64,000 nucleotides of DNA from Achromobacter sp. MYb9 (GCF_002975275.1 NZ_PCOQ01000002.1:124001-188000), one strand, 5' to 3'; counted from the stretch's first letter, positions 48,159-57,329 are shown. Notes: generated from the sequence alone by a model not told the origin. Numbers and translations are program-made.

Positions 48159-50782
48159 GCGGGGTGCTCCGGCTGTCGGGCGGGCCAGCGCTTCGCGCCT
48201 TGCGTATAGGCATGGTCCAGCCCGGTGCTGTCGTCCATCAGCGTCTGCGCGACATCGGCGCGGAAGAAATTCGCGCCGCCGAGGTCGGCGCCCAGAAAGA
48301 CGGCCTTGCCCAGCAGGCTGTTGATCAGGTTGGCGTTGCGCAGCCGGGCGCCGGTGAAATCCGCGCGCACGAAGTACGTGTCGGGGGCGATCAGGCCGCT
48401 GAGGTCGGCGTCTTGCAGGCGGCATTCCGAGAAATCGCAGGCGCTCAGCCTGGCGCCGCGCAGGTCGGCGCCGGTCAGCGTTGCGCCGCGCGCGCTGCCA
48501 TGCTTGAACTGGATGCCGCGCAGGCAGGCGCCCGCCAGCTCGACGCGGCCTGCGAAGGCGCAGCCGTCCAGCGTGGCGTTTTCCATGTTGAAGCCGCCGG
48601 AGAAGGCGACATCCATGAAGCTCACGCGCACCAGTGCCGCGCCCGAGAAATCGGTATTCGCCAGGGCGCCTAGCATGAACACGCATTGATCCAGCCGCGC
48701 ATCGCGAAAGCGGCAGGCTTCGAGCGTGGCGCTCATGGCCGCCCATTGGTCGAACCGCGCCCGGCCGAGGTCGCAACGCAGCAGCCGCGCCTGGTGCAGA
48801 CGCCCCTGGCGCCATGCGCTATCGACAAAGCAGCAGTCTTCGCAGTGCGCATGGTCCCAGGTGGTGTCGACGATCTGGCTCTCGGTGAAGTCGGTCTGCC
48901 GGCAGTGCGTGCGGCCCAGGTTGGCGCGTGTCAGGTTCACGCGGCGCATGCCGGCCCGGGTCAGGTCGGCGCCCGTCAGCACGGCATCGGTGAGGTCACT
49001 GCCGTCCAGCCGCGCGTCGACGAGCGTCGCGCCTGCCAGGATCGCGCGTTGAAAGTTGACGCCCGAAAGATCCATGCCCGACAGGTCCGCGCCGGTGAGG
49101 TTCATGTCGCGGCAGTCGCGGTTGTCTTTCAGGCGCGCGTCCAGTTTGCGGCGGGTGCGCTGCGCACGTAGCGGCGGCATCGGCGGGGGCGGGGCGAAAT
49201 GGTGCGCGGATTGCTGATAGGCCTGATGAACCTGCGGACCGAGCGTTTCGGCAAGCGGCGGTGTTCCGTCGTCTTCGGCCGTTGCGCGCCGGGCCTGTGC
49301 ATGCGGGCTGGCGTCGAATTCGGCCAGATGCCGCTTGATCTTGCGGGGATCGAAACCGGCGGGCAGCTTGCCGTCGTCTTCCTGTCGGCGCAGCGCGTCC
49401 ATGTCCACGCCGGCCACTTCGGCCATGACGGGCAGGTTGGGGTCGGCCAGCGCGCGTGCCGCGGTTCCGCTGGACAGGCGCTTGGCCTCTTCCAGCTCTT
49501 GCTGCATGCGCAGAATCGTCTGCGGCAGGTCGGCAAGGTTGGGCGCGGTGGGGGGCGGCTCAAGCGGCACCATGTAGCGGTCCGGATCCAGGCCCTGCGC
49601 CAGCAGCGACTCGCGTTCGCGCGCGTGGCGCCGCGCGGCGCCGGCATGCAGATTCCGGTGGGAGGGACGCGTGGCCGACGCCTGCGCATCGTGTTCCAGG
49701 GTTCCGCCACAGAGGTCCTCCGGCACGAGTTGCGAATCCAGCAGGGCGTAAACGGCGCCCAGCTCGGGGTCCAGGCGTTGCCGCACCACGCTTTGGTAAT
49801 AGGCCGCCTCTTTCGGCTGCCCGGCGTGTTCCAGCGCGGGCATGATGTGGCGAATGTCGGCCGCGTCATCTTCGCGCACGGGCAGGACGCCGTGCCAGAT
49901 CAGCACCACTTTCGTATGGTCGGGAAAAAACCAGGCGGTGGACAGGCGCAGGTCGACGTCTTCGAGCGCGCTGCCGTCGGCCTGGCGGCTGACGAAGCAG
50001 CGCGCGCGCCAATCGGGCAGCCGTCCGCGCAGCACCGGTTGTTCAGGATGCATGTTCCACAGCTCGTAGTCCGTGCCGCCGGCAAGCGCCGTGTTCGCAG
50101 GCCCCCATTGATCGGGCTGGGCCGCGTTGAAGAAGCGCCAGTCCATGTCGGGCGCGAACCCGGGGAAGTCATGCTCCAGCCATTCCTGGCCGTACTCACG
50201 GCCCATGTGCGCCGCCCGTTGCGGCCACTCCAGGGGCAGCGCGGTAAAGCCCGCGGGGGCTACCCGTTGCCCGGGGGCGCTGATCCGCTGTAGCGGGTGC
50301 TCGACGTTCGGCAGACGCCGCACGCGCGCACCGTTGATCTCTTCGTCTTGCGCACCGATGCCCAACGGGTTTTCGGCGACGTCAGGCCCGCCATAGGCGC
50401 GGCTCCAGTCCAGCCGCATGCGCTCGAATGGCTGCGGCGCGGTGGCCTTGCCATCGACCCAGTAGCGGTCGCCGAAGACCAGCAGCGACTTGTCTATCGC
50501 ACCGACTTTCAGGCGCACGCCACAGGCGCCCGAGTGCTTGGAATCATGCGGATAGGCGTGGCCCGACACCAGCACCTCCGGATACTGTTTCGGCGTGGCC
50601 AGGTCCAGCGCGCCGATGCCCTCGGCGGTCGTCAGCTTCCAGAGGTCCTGGTCGGTCAGCAAGGTAGCCGGCGCTTGCGCGATGTCGACCAGCGCGAACA
50701 CCGACACGCCCAGCAGATCGCGGCGCTGCCAGCGGTAGGGCCGGGTGAGTATGCCCAGGCGGAAAGGCTTGATGGTCTTCAT
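48155..50782 (-). CDS. DUF2169 protein with C-terminal pentapeptide repeats
   Basis: 875 aa. The N-terminal ~1-320 is DUF2169 (LGVSVFALVDIAQAPATLLT, DWSRAYGGPDVAENPLGIG, LPNVEHPLQRIS). DUF2169 proteins are known or proposed adaptors that load effectors onto VgrG, as for Agrobacterium Tde2. A polar linker (~330-550) leads to pentapeptide repeats from ~553 to ~865 (NLTGADLSGMDLSGVNFQRA, TLTGADLRGARLSACDF). It sits between a small membrane protein gene (3 bp) and the second pentapeptide protein (4 bp overlap). No toxin motif is seen, so adaptor or scaffold is the best guess. Confidence 0.85.
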   Translation of the reverse strand: MKTIKPFRLGILTRPYRWQRRDLLGVSVFALVDIAQAPATLLTDQDLWKLTTAEGIGALDLATPKQYPEVLVSGHAYPHDSKHSGACGVRLKVGAIDKSLLVFGDRYWVDGKATAPQPFERMRLDWSRAYGGPDVAENPLGIGAQDEEINGARVRRLPNVEHPLQRISAPGQRVAPAGFTALPLEWPQRAAHMGREYGQEWLEHDFPGFAPDMDWRFFNAAQPDQWGPANTALAGGTDYELWNMHPEQPVLRGRLPDWRARCFVSRQADGSALEDVDLRLSTAWFFPDHTKVVLIWHGVLPVREDDAADIRHIMPALEHAGQPKEAAYYQSVVRQRLDPELGAVYALLDSQLVPEDLCGGTLEHDAQASATRPSHRNLHAGAARRHARERESLLAQGLDPDRYMVPLEPPPTAPNLADLPQTILRMQQELEEAKRLSSGTAARALADPNLPVMAEVAGVDMDALRRQEDDGKLPAGFDPRKIKRHLAEFDASPHAQARRATAEDDGTPPLAETLGPQVHQAYQQSAHHFAPPPPMPPLRAQRTRRKLDARLKDNRDCRDMNLTGADLSGMDLSGVNFQRAILAGATLVDARLDGSDLTDAVLTGADLTRAGMRRVNLTRANLGRTHCRQTDFTESQIVDTTWDHAHCEDCCFVDSAWRQGRLHQARLLRCDLGRARFDQWAAMSATLEACRFRDARLDQCVFMLGALANTDFSGAALVRVSFMDVAFSGGFNMENATLDGCAFAGRVELAGACLRGIQFKHGSARGATLTGADLRGARLSACDFSECRLQDADLSGLIAPDTYFVRADFTGARLRNANLINSLLGKAVFLGADLGGANFFRADVAQTLMDDSTGLDHAYTQGAKRWPARQPEHPA

Positions 50783-50785
50783 GGA

Positions 50786-51190
50786 TTATCCGGTGGGCTG
50801 ATCCAGGGCGATTTCGTGCGTGATGGCGTCCACGCGCACCCGCACGGTCTTGCCCACGCCGAAGTCGGCCAGATGCAATGGCGACAACGGTACGGCGAGC
50901 GTGCGGGTCAGCGCCGGGGTGGCGGCGGTGGCGGCCACGTCGAGGTCCAGCTCGATGACGAAATACAGGGTGTCGCCGATGCGGCTGCGCGTGTCGCGCG
51001 CGGCGGTGACGCGGGCCGTGCTGGCCACGCCGCCGATGCGCACGGCTTGCAGCCGTTGCGTATCCTTGCGTGCGGCCACGCGGCGCCTGTGGCCGCGCCA
51101 CAGCATGACGCCCGCCTGCACGGCGGACAGGAGCAAGCCCAGCCCTACCCACTTCGCCCAATCCGGCCAGGCAGTCATGAACTCCGACAT
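50786..51190 (-). CDS. Small single-pass membrane protein of the type VI tip block
   Basis: 134 aa. One N-terminal membrane helix (~residues 12-31, WAKWVGLGLLLSAVQAGVML), a basic stop-transfer WRGHRRR, then a soluble domain of ~95 aa rich in predicted beta strands (TRSRIGDTLYFVIELDLDV, GKTVRVRVDAITHEI). I do not recognise a named family. It lies 7 bp after vgrG and 3 bp before the DUF2169 gene, so it belongs to the same transcript. Possible roles are membrane-anchored accessory or immunity protein; this is a guess from position only. The start ATG 51190 lacks a clear ribosome-binding site. Confidence 0.65.
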   Translation of the reverse strand: MSEFMTAWPDWAKWVGLGLLLSAVQAGVMLWRGHRRRVAARKDTQRLQAVRIGGVASTARVTAARDTRSRIGDTLYFVIELDLDVAATAATPALTRTLAVPLSPLHLADFGVGKTVRVRVDAITHEIALDQPTG

Positions 51191-51197
51191 GGCGGCT

Positions 51198-53585
51198 TCA
51201 GATGATGGTCCAGAGGCCGACCATCGACGCGCCAAGCCCGATTTTCTTTGCCTCCACGGCATCGAAGGAATAGCCGGCACCCGTGGTGCGGTAAGAGAGC
51301 ATTTGCCCGATGTTGCTGATCATGGCGTAGTTGGTGAATGAGGTGTTCAGCATGACCGTCGTGCGGAACAACGCCACGCGGTGCAGGCCGAACTCCGCCT
51401 TGGCCACCGCCAGGCCGATGGAAAATGGGGTGGCCTGCAGCCAGCTCTCTTTGGATAGATCCTTGACGTTGGCCGCGTCCATCACGACGTCCGCCGGCGT
51501 CTTCAGCGTGATGTTGCCGTCGGCCTTGATCATCACCGTGGCGCCTTCCGATTCCATGTGCATCTTGCCCTTGGACTTGAGGTCCATCGTGGCGGTTTCC
51601 GATTGCACGAGCATCGCGGTCTTGGCCTTCACGTCCATATTGGCATCGGTGGATAGCACTTCGACCTTGCCCTTGGCCTTTTCGGTCAGCGTGCCCGTTT
51701 TGACGTGATGCAGCGAATCGCCTTCATCGACATACACCTGCTGGCCGGTCTTCAGCGTTTCCTTGAACAGCCCCGTGACTTCACGTTCCTCGCCTTTCGC
51801 GGCAACGGTCGTCTTCAAGCCGTTGTCGAACTTCTCTTCCATCAGGCCGTCCTTGACGTTGACGGTGCGCGAAGCCTTGACGGTGTATTCCTCGTGCCCT
51901 TTGACGAAAACATCGCGGCGCTTGCCGACTTCAAGGTTGTCGGTGCCGGTGATCTTGATGTCGCGAAAACCGCCGATCTTGGTGGTGTCGTTCTCGCCGA
52001 TGGTGGTGCTGCGGTTCAGGTCCGTCGAGTGGATCTCGTTGGCCTCGACCTCGGTGCAGAGTTCACGCTCGGCGTGCAGCCAGATGCGTTCGCTGCCGCT
52101 CTTGTCGTCGAACATCAGCGCGTTCGCGGTGGCGGGCGTGCCGCTCTTGGAGCGGCTGAGAAAGCCGCTTTGCGTCGCGTTGTCGGGCAGGTCCCAGGGC
52201 GGCAGGTTGTTGGCATTGAAGACGCGACCGATCACGATGGGACGGTCGGGCTGGCCGCCGATGAAGTCCACGATCACTTCGTCGCGCACGCGTGGCAGCT
52301 GGATGCCGCCGAAGCCGCCGCCCGCCCAGGGACTGGATACGCGGACCCAGCACGAGCTGTTTTCGTCCTTCTTGCCGTAGCGGTCCCAGTGGAACTGCAC
52401 TTTGACGCGGCCCATCTTGTCCGTCCAGATTTCTTCGCCTTGCTTGCCGACGACTGTCGCGGTCTGAGGGCCGTGCGTGCGCGGGATCGGCGTGATGCGT
52501 GGCGCGCGGAACTGCGTGCTGGAGGGCACCACGACGAACTCCAGGTCGAAGTCGCCAGGGTCGATCTGGCCGCTGGCGTAGCCCGATTCACGGATCCGGT
52601 AGTAAGTGCTGACGACGAGATACTCGCGGTTTTCGGCTTGCCGCGGATGGTTGCGTAGCGTGAACAGATGGCCGGGAGAAAGCCCGCGAGCGTTCGAGGC
52701 GCCCGCGCTTTGCTCCTGCCTGCATTGCAGGTCTTGCAAGCGGACGCGTGTGTAGTGTTCCGCGTCGTCGGGGTTGGTGTAGCCGCCCTGCCATTCGTAC
52801 ATTTCCAGGTCGCCGTGGTCGTAGGCGCCGGGATTGTTGCGCCGCGCCTCCAGGCTGGCGGCGGGCGTCAGGGGGTGATAGTCGGTAGTGGCGAACGCGC
52901 CGGGCGTGATCTGTTCAGCGACTTCCCACTTGTGGATGTAGTCTTCGCGCGGGACGGTGACGCGGTCCGGCCCGTAATAGGGGATCTGCTCGTAGTCTGG
53001 AACGGGCTCGTGCTGCGTGATGTCGTCCGTAAGGACCAGCGTGTGTTTGCCGTTGTCGTGCTTGAACCAGAAATAGATGCCTTCGTGCTCCATCAACCGG
53101 CAGATGAAGGCGTAGTCGGTCTCTTGGTATTGCACGCAGTATTCCCAGCTGCGGTAGCTTTCCGTCAGCTTGAACTCCACCGGATAGGAGTAGTCCTTGA
53201 GGACTTCGCGGATGACGTCGGGAACGCTCTTGTTCTGGAAGATCTTGTTGTCCGAGGTCTGCGTCAGGTACCAGAGCCACGGGCGCACCGTGGCGCGGTA
53301 AATGGTGTAGCGCGACGTATTGTTTTCCCGGCCGATCAGCATGCAGCGTGTGATGTGTCCGCTGAGATAGCGTGGCGTGGACGAGGCGGTTTCGATTTCA
53401 AGCGTCAGCGGCTTGCCCAGCAGCGACTTCATGTCCAGCGAATAGGATTCCGAGACCAGCTCGACCTCCAGTTCGAATAGCTGCGAAAGGCTCTCGGCGC
53501 CATGCACGCTACGGAATTTCAGCTGCTCCGGCGGCAAGGGCGTATGCGCCTTGACGACACGTTCGCTTGGCACGTTGCGGTCCAT
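51198..53585 (-). CDS. vgrG: Type VI secretion spike protein VgrG
   Basis: 795 aa. gp27-like N-terminal part (~1-370, VHGAESLSQLFELEVELVSE, DYAFICRLMEHEGIYFWFKH), gp5 OB-fold (TATVVGKQGEEIWTDKMGRV, VKVQFHWDRYGKKDENSSCW), and DUF2345-like beta-prism repeats (~500-700). The last ~87 residues, from ~709 on, are a hydrophobic, non-repetitive extension (WLQATPFSIGLAVAKAEFGL to the end ASMVGLWTII) with no known toxin motif. A strong AAGGAGA site precedes ATG 53585. First gene of the minus-strand tip block, divergent from tssA. Confidence 0.95.
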   Translation of the reverse strand: MDRNVPSERVVKAHTPLPPEQLKFRSVHGAESLSQLFELEVELVSESYSLDMKSLLGKPLTLEIETASSTPRYLSGHITRCMLIGRENNTSRYTIYRATVRPWLWYLTQTSDNKIFQNKSVPDVIREVLKDYSYPVEFKLTESYRSWEYCVQYQETDYAFICRLMEHEGIYFWFKHDNGKHTLVLTDDITQHEPVPDYEQIPYYGPDRVTVPREDYIHKWEVAEQITPGAFATTDYHPLTPAASLEARRNNPGAYDHGDLEMYEWQGGYTNPDDAEHYTRVRLQDLQCRQEQSAGASNARGLSPGHLFTLRNHPRQAENREYLVVSTYYRIRESGYASGQIDPGDFDLEFVVVPSSTQFRAPRITPIPRTHGPQTATVVGKQGEEIWTDKMGRVKVQFHWDRYGKKDENSSCWVRVSSPWAGGGFGGIQLPRVRDEVIVDFIGGQPDRPIVIGRVFNANNLPPWDLPDNATQSGFLSRSKSGTPATANALMFDDKSGSERIWLHAERELCTEVEANEIHSTDLNRSTTIGENDTTKIGGFRDIKITGTDNLEVGKRRDVFVKGHEEYTVKASRTVNVKDGLMEEKFDNGLKTTVAAKGEEREVTGLFKETLKTGQQVYVDEGDSLHHVKTGTLTEKAKGKVEVLSTDANMDVKAKTAMLVQSETATMDLKSKGKMHMESEGATVMIKADGNITLKTPADVVMDAANVKDLSKESWLQATPFSIGLAVAKAEFGLHRVALFRTTVMLNTSFTNYAMISNIGQMLSYRTTGAGYSFDAVEAKKIGLGASMVGLWTII

Positions 53586-54101
53586 CTCATCGTCTCCTTA
53601 TGAGAATTCACCTGATGCTGCGCTTGCTGTTCTGGATGCTTGCGGAGGCGCAAAGCGCGCGCGCCGCTATGACTGCAACGGGATGGCCGGCCCGGCAATG
53701 GGGCCGCTCGCAAAGGGCTGGCGTGGCCGTGAGGGCCGCGCCGGAGCCGGGGGACGTCTGTCTCTGATTCTGCCTGCGCGCCGGTCTGCCGCCAGCGTGA
53801 GCGCCGATTGTAGGCACCGCCTGAAGCGGCCGAGAAGCGCTATCACATGCTTTTGTGTTTTTTACGGTTCGGTAACAACGCTTGCGTCTGCGCCCCGTCC
53901 GCGTAAGGAGTATGTCAAAACATCAGCGTAGCTGGGTCACAAGTGTTCAATTGTTTAGGGGGTTGTTAGCTGCTTGTAAGAAAAATCTGAAGTTGTTAGT
54001 TGTTCGTTGCATGCCGAAAGACGTGCCTAGAATTCACCCTTCCGTGAAGCAGCGCGGAGCGTAGTGGTTGTATCCAGGCAGCATCCCCAGGCATTTAAGC
54101 A
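53586..54101. other. Divergent intergenic region between vgrG and tssA
   Basis: 516 bp. The right half (53836-54060) is clearly AT-richer than the surroundings. It should hold promoters for both blocks, but no convincing sigma-70 pair and no sigma-54 GG/GC element were found. On the minus strand a TACAAT hexamer lies near 53810. A 50-codon open frame (53912-54064) follows AAGGAG by only one base; I do not accept it as a gene. Confidence 0.6.
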
Positions 54102-55157
54102 ATGACTATGGACTTCGCCGATATCCTCAATACACTCGATTCACGTCTGCCCTGCGGGGACGACCTCGAATACGACGCTGACTTCCTGCAGCTGCAGCAA
54201 GCCGCGGCCGGCCGGGACGAACAACAGTTCGGCTCGACCATCATCGCTGCGCAGCCGCCCGACTGGCGCGAGGTCGAGCGCCTGGCCCGCGCGCTGCTTG
54301 AACGCACGCGGGACCTTCGCGTGATCGGCCTGCTGACCTGCGCCTGGACCGAGATACGTGGCCTGCCGGGCTACGCGGATGGGTTGGCGTTGGCCGTCGA
54401 CACGCTGGAACGCTATTGGGAGCCCGTGCACCCGCGGCTGGACAGCGTGGGCGAAGACGATCCGATGCCGCGCATGAACGCCTTGGCGGCGTTCGGCGAC
54501 ATGCTGGGTTGCGCGCGCAGCGTGCGATCGGCGAGCTTGGTCAATGGCGTGCACGGCCAACTATCTTTGCGCGATACCGAGGCGCTGCTTGATGGCAGCC
54601 GCCAGGATGCCGACTGCTATCCCGGCGGGCGTCCCCGGGTGGTCGCGCGCCTGCGCGAAGCATGGACGCAACGCGAGGCCGATGTGCTGGCGCTGGCGTC
54701 CGCCGCGGACGCGCTGCGCCGCGTGCAGAAACTGGTGACCGACAAGCTCGGTGTCGCCTGGACCCCCGACTACACCGCCATCCTGCGCACCTTGGACGTC
54801 GTGCTGGATGCCGCGCGCGACACACCGAATGCGGCACCCGAAACGTCTGACGCCCCGCCCGAAAATGCCGCGGCACCCGCAGCGGAGACGCCGGCCAGCC
54901 AGGCCGCGCCGGCCGCTGGCATGCGCTGGCAGGATGCCCGGATCCAGTCGCGCGACGAGGCCATGGCCATGCTGGGCAAGGTCTGCGCGTACTTCGAGGC
55001 CAACGAGCCCGGGCACCCGGCGCCGTATCTCATCCGCCGCGCGCAGCAGCTCATCCCCTTGAGCTTTCACGACATCATCAGGAACCTGGCTCCCCAAGGA
55101 CTCGAGCAATTCGAGGCATGGCTGCCGCGGGACGCGGGGAGCCGGCCGGAATCGTAG
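54102..55157 (+). CDS. tssA: Type VI secretion assembly protein TssA
   Basis: 351 aa. The N-terminal ImpA_N domain opens MDFADILNTLDSRLPCGDDL and continues EVERLARALLERTRDLRVIG and LERYWEPVHPRLD. An Ala/Pro linker leads to a C-terminal helical domain (EAMAMLGKVCAYFEANEPGH, PLSFHDIIRNLAPQGLEQF). TssA caps the growing sheath and coordinates baseplate and tail assembly. First gene of the plus-strand T6SS block. Starts at 54102 or 54108 are both possible; no clear ribosome-binding site. Confidence 0.93.
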   Translation: MTMDFADILNTLDSRLPCGDDLEYDADFLQLQQAAAGRDEQQFGSTIIAAQPPDWREVERLARALLERTRDLRVIGLLTCAWTEIRGLPGYADGLALAVDTLERYWEPVHPRLDSVGEDDPMPRMNALAAFGDMLGCARSVRSASLVNGVHGQLSLRDTEALLDGSRQDADCYPGGRPRVVARLREAWTQREADVLALASAADALRRVQKLVTDKLGVAWTPDYTAILRTLDVVLDAARDTPNAAPETSDAPPENAAAPAAETPASQAAPAAGMRWQDARIQSRDEAMAMLGKVCAYFEANEPGHPAPYLIRRAQQLIPLSFHDIIRNLAPQGLEQFEAWLPRDAGSRPES

Positions 55158-55196
55158 GCGGGCCAGCCCCGGACACCAACAAGAGGAGACAACACC

Positions 55197-55745
55197 ATGG
55201 CGACCAGCCTGAAAGGAAGCGGTCAGAAGTTCATAGCCAGAAACCGCGCGCCGCGCGTGCAGATCGAGTACGACGTGGAGATCTACGGCGCGGAGCGCAA
55301 GATCCAGCTGCCGTTCGTGATGGGCGTGCTGGCGGATCTGGCCGGCAAGTCCGAAACGCCGCAGCCGGACGTGGGCGAACGCAAGTTCATGGACATCGAT
55401 ATCGACAATTTCGATGAACGCATGCGTTCGATTCAGCCCCGCGCGGCGTTTCAGGTGGCCAACACGCTGACGGGTGAAGGCAATCTGAATGTGGACATCA
55501 CGTTCGAGAGCATCGACGACTTCTCGCCAGCCACGGTCGCCAAAAAGGTCGGCGCATTGAATGAACTGCTGACCGCGCGGACCCAGCTGGCCAATCTGCT
55601 GACCTACATGGACGGCAAGACGGGCGCCGAGGAATTGATTGGCAACGTGCTGAAGAACCCGGCGTTGATGAATGCGCTGGCGGCCGCGCCGAAGCCCGAC
55701 GCCGCGCCCGCGTCCGATCCCGCCAGCGCGGACCCGGCCGCGTAG
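55197..55745 (+). CDS. tssB: Type VI contractile sheath small subunit TssB
   Basis: 182 aa. Signatures are RAPRVQIEYDVEIYGAERKI, LPFVMGVLADLAGKSE and the helix FSPATVAKKVGALNELLTAR. Forms the sheath with TssC. An Ala/Pro-rich C-terminal tail of ~20 residues extends beyond the fold. An AGGAGA site precedes it. It lies between tssA and tssC (31 bp). Like the TssB partners of TagJ systems it has a free N-terminal helix that could bind TagJ. Confidence 0.95.
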   Translation: MATSLKGSGQKFIARNRAPRVQIEYDVEIYGAERKIQLPFVMGVLADLAGKSETPQPDVGERKFMDIDIDNFDERMRSIQPRAAFQVANTLTGEGNLNVDITFESIDDFSPATVAKKVGALNELLTARTQLANLLTYMDGKTGAEELIGNVLKNPALMNALAAAPKPDAAPASDPASADPAA

Positions 55746-55776
55746 TTTCCGTTCGAACCGCTTTTCGGAGAATGCC

Positions 55777-57279
55777 ATGACCGCAGTGGCCAAACGCGCG
55801 GACGCGCGTGCTGTCGAGACCCTGGAGGCGGACGACCTGTCCGCGCTTCTGAAGAAAGAGTTCAAGCCCAAGACCGAGCAGGCACGGGAGGCGGTGGAGC
55901 ACGCCGTGCGCACGTTGGCCCATCAGGCGCTGGAAAATAGCGGGGTAGGCCTGTCGTCGGACGCCTATCGCACCATCCAGGCGATCATCGCCGAGATTGA
56001 CCGCAAGCTGTCCGAACAGATCAACGGCGTGATGCATCATCCCGACTTCCAGCAGCTGGAAGGCGCTTGGCGCGGCTTGCATTACCTCGTCACCAATACC
56101 GAAACGGACGAGCTGTTGAAGATCCGCGTGATGAGCCTGTCGAAATCGGAACTGGGGCGCACCCTTAAGCGCCACAAGGGCGTGGGCTGGGACCAGAGCC
56201 CCATCTTCAAGCGCGTGTACGAGGAAGAGTATGGCCAGTTCGGCGGCGAGCCGATCGGCTGCCTGGTGGGCGACTATCACTTCGATCACAGTCCGCCGGA
56301 CGTGGAGCTGCTGGGCGAAATCGCCAAGATCTCGTCCGCCGCGCATTGCCCGTTTATCGCGGGCGCGTCGCCCAATGTGATGCAGATGGATTCTTGGCAG
56401 GAGCTGGCCAATCCGCGCGACCTGACCAAGATCTTCACCAACACCGAGTATGCCGCGTGGCGCAGTCTGCGCGAGTCCGAGGATTCGCGCTACATCGGGT
56501 TGGCGATGCCGCGTTTCCTGGCCCGCCTGCCCTACGGCGCGCGCACCAACCCGGTCGACGAGTTCGACTTTGAGGAAGATACCGACGGCGCGAACCACGA
56601 CCGCTACACCTGGGCGAATTCCGCCTATGCAATGGCCGCCAACGTTAACCGTTCGTTCAAGCTGTACGGATGGTGCACGTCCATCCGCGGCGTGGAATCG
56701 GGCGGCGCGGTGGAGAACCTGCCGTGCCACAGCTTTCCCAGCGATGACGGCGGCGTCGACATGAAGTGCCCGACCGAGATCGCCATCAGCGATCGGCGCG
56801 AAGCCGAACTGGCCAAGAATGGTTTCATGCCCCTGGTGCACCGCAAGAACTCCGACTTCGCGGCCTTCATCGGCGCGCAGTCCCTGCAGAAGCCGCATGA
56901 ATACTACGAGGCCGATGCGTCCGCCAATGCCAAGCTGGCCGCGCGCCTGCCGTACCTGTTCGCATGCTGCCGTTTCGCGCATTACCTGAAGTGCATCGTG
57001 CGCGACAAGATCGGCTCGTTCCGTGAACGTGACGACATGGAGCGGTGGCTGAACGACTGGATCATGAATTACGTGGACGGCGACCCGGTGAACTCGTCCC
57101 AGGAAACCAAGGCGCGCAAGCCGTTGGCGGCGGCCGAGGTACAGGTGCAGGAGATCGAAGACAACCCGGGCTATTACTCCGCCAAGTTTTTCCTGCGGCC
57201 GCACTATCAGCTTGAGGGGCTGACGGTGTCGCTGCGGTTGGTGTCCAAGCTGCCTTCGCTTAAGCAGAACGAAGGCTGA
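55777..57279 (+). CDS. tssC: Type VI contractile sheath large subunit TssC
   Basis: 500 aa. Signatures are LEGAWRGLHYLVTNTETDEL, FGGEPIGCLVGDYHFDH, NSAYAMAANVNRSFKLYGWC and a C-terminal YYSAKFFLRPHYQLEGLTVS. It makes the bulk of the contractile sheath and holds the ClpV recognition surface in its TssB partner. Start ATG 55777 with a CGGAGAA site. hcp follows after 50 bp. Confidence 0.97.
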   Translation: MTAVAKRADARAVETLEADDLSALLKKEFKPKTEQAREAVEHAVRTLAHQALENSGVGLSSDAYRTIQAIIAEIDRKLSEQINGVMHHPDFQQLEGAWRGLHYLVTNTETDELLKIRVMSLSKSELGRTLKRHKGVGWDQSPIFKRVYEEEYGQFGGEPIGCLVGDYHFDHSPPDVELLGEIAKISSAAHCPFIAGASPNVMQMDSWQELANPRDLTKIFTNTEYAAWRSLRESEDSRYIGLAMPRFLARLPYGARTNPVDEFDFEEDTDGANHDRYTWANSAYAMAANVNRSFKLYGWCTSIRGVESGGAVENLPCHSFPSDDGGVDMKCPTEIAISDRREAELAKNGFMPLVHRKNSDFAAFIGAQSLQKPHEYYEADASANAKLAARLPYLFACCRFAHYLKCIVRDKIGSFRERDDMERWLNDWIMNYVDGDPVNSSQETKARKPLAAAEVQVQEIEDNPGYYSAKFFLRPHYQLEGLTVSLRLVSKLPSLKQNEG

Positions 57280-57329
57280 GTGTCAGACAAGACGGGCGCA
57301 GCCGCGCTCGATAACTCCAGGAGACAGAT

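Noticed and set aside
47100..49130. Periodic GCGCAGGTCGGC-like words that look like a tandem DNA repeat or CRISPR-like array
   Set aside because: The period and variation follow the codons of pentapeptide repeats (A-D/N-L-x-x) on the minus strand; there are no constant repeats with unique spacers.
53912..54064. 50-codon frame between vgrG and tssA starting one base after AAGGAG
   Set aside because: The Shine-Dalgarno spacing is too short for efficient initiation and the product has no recognisable feature; kept only as a remote possibility.
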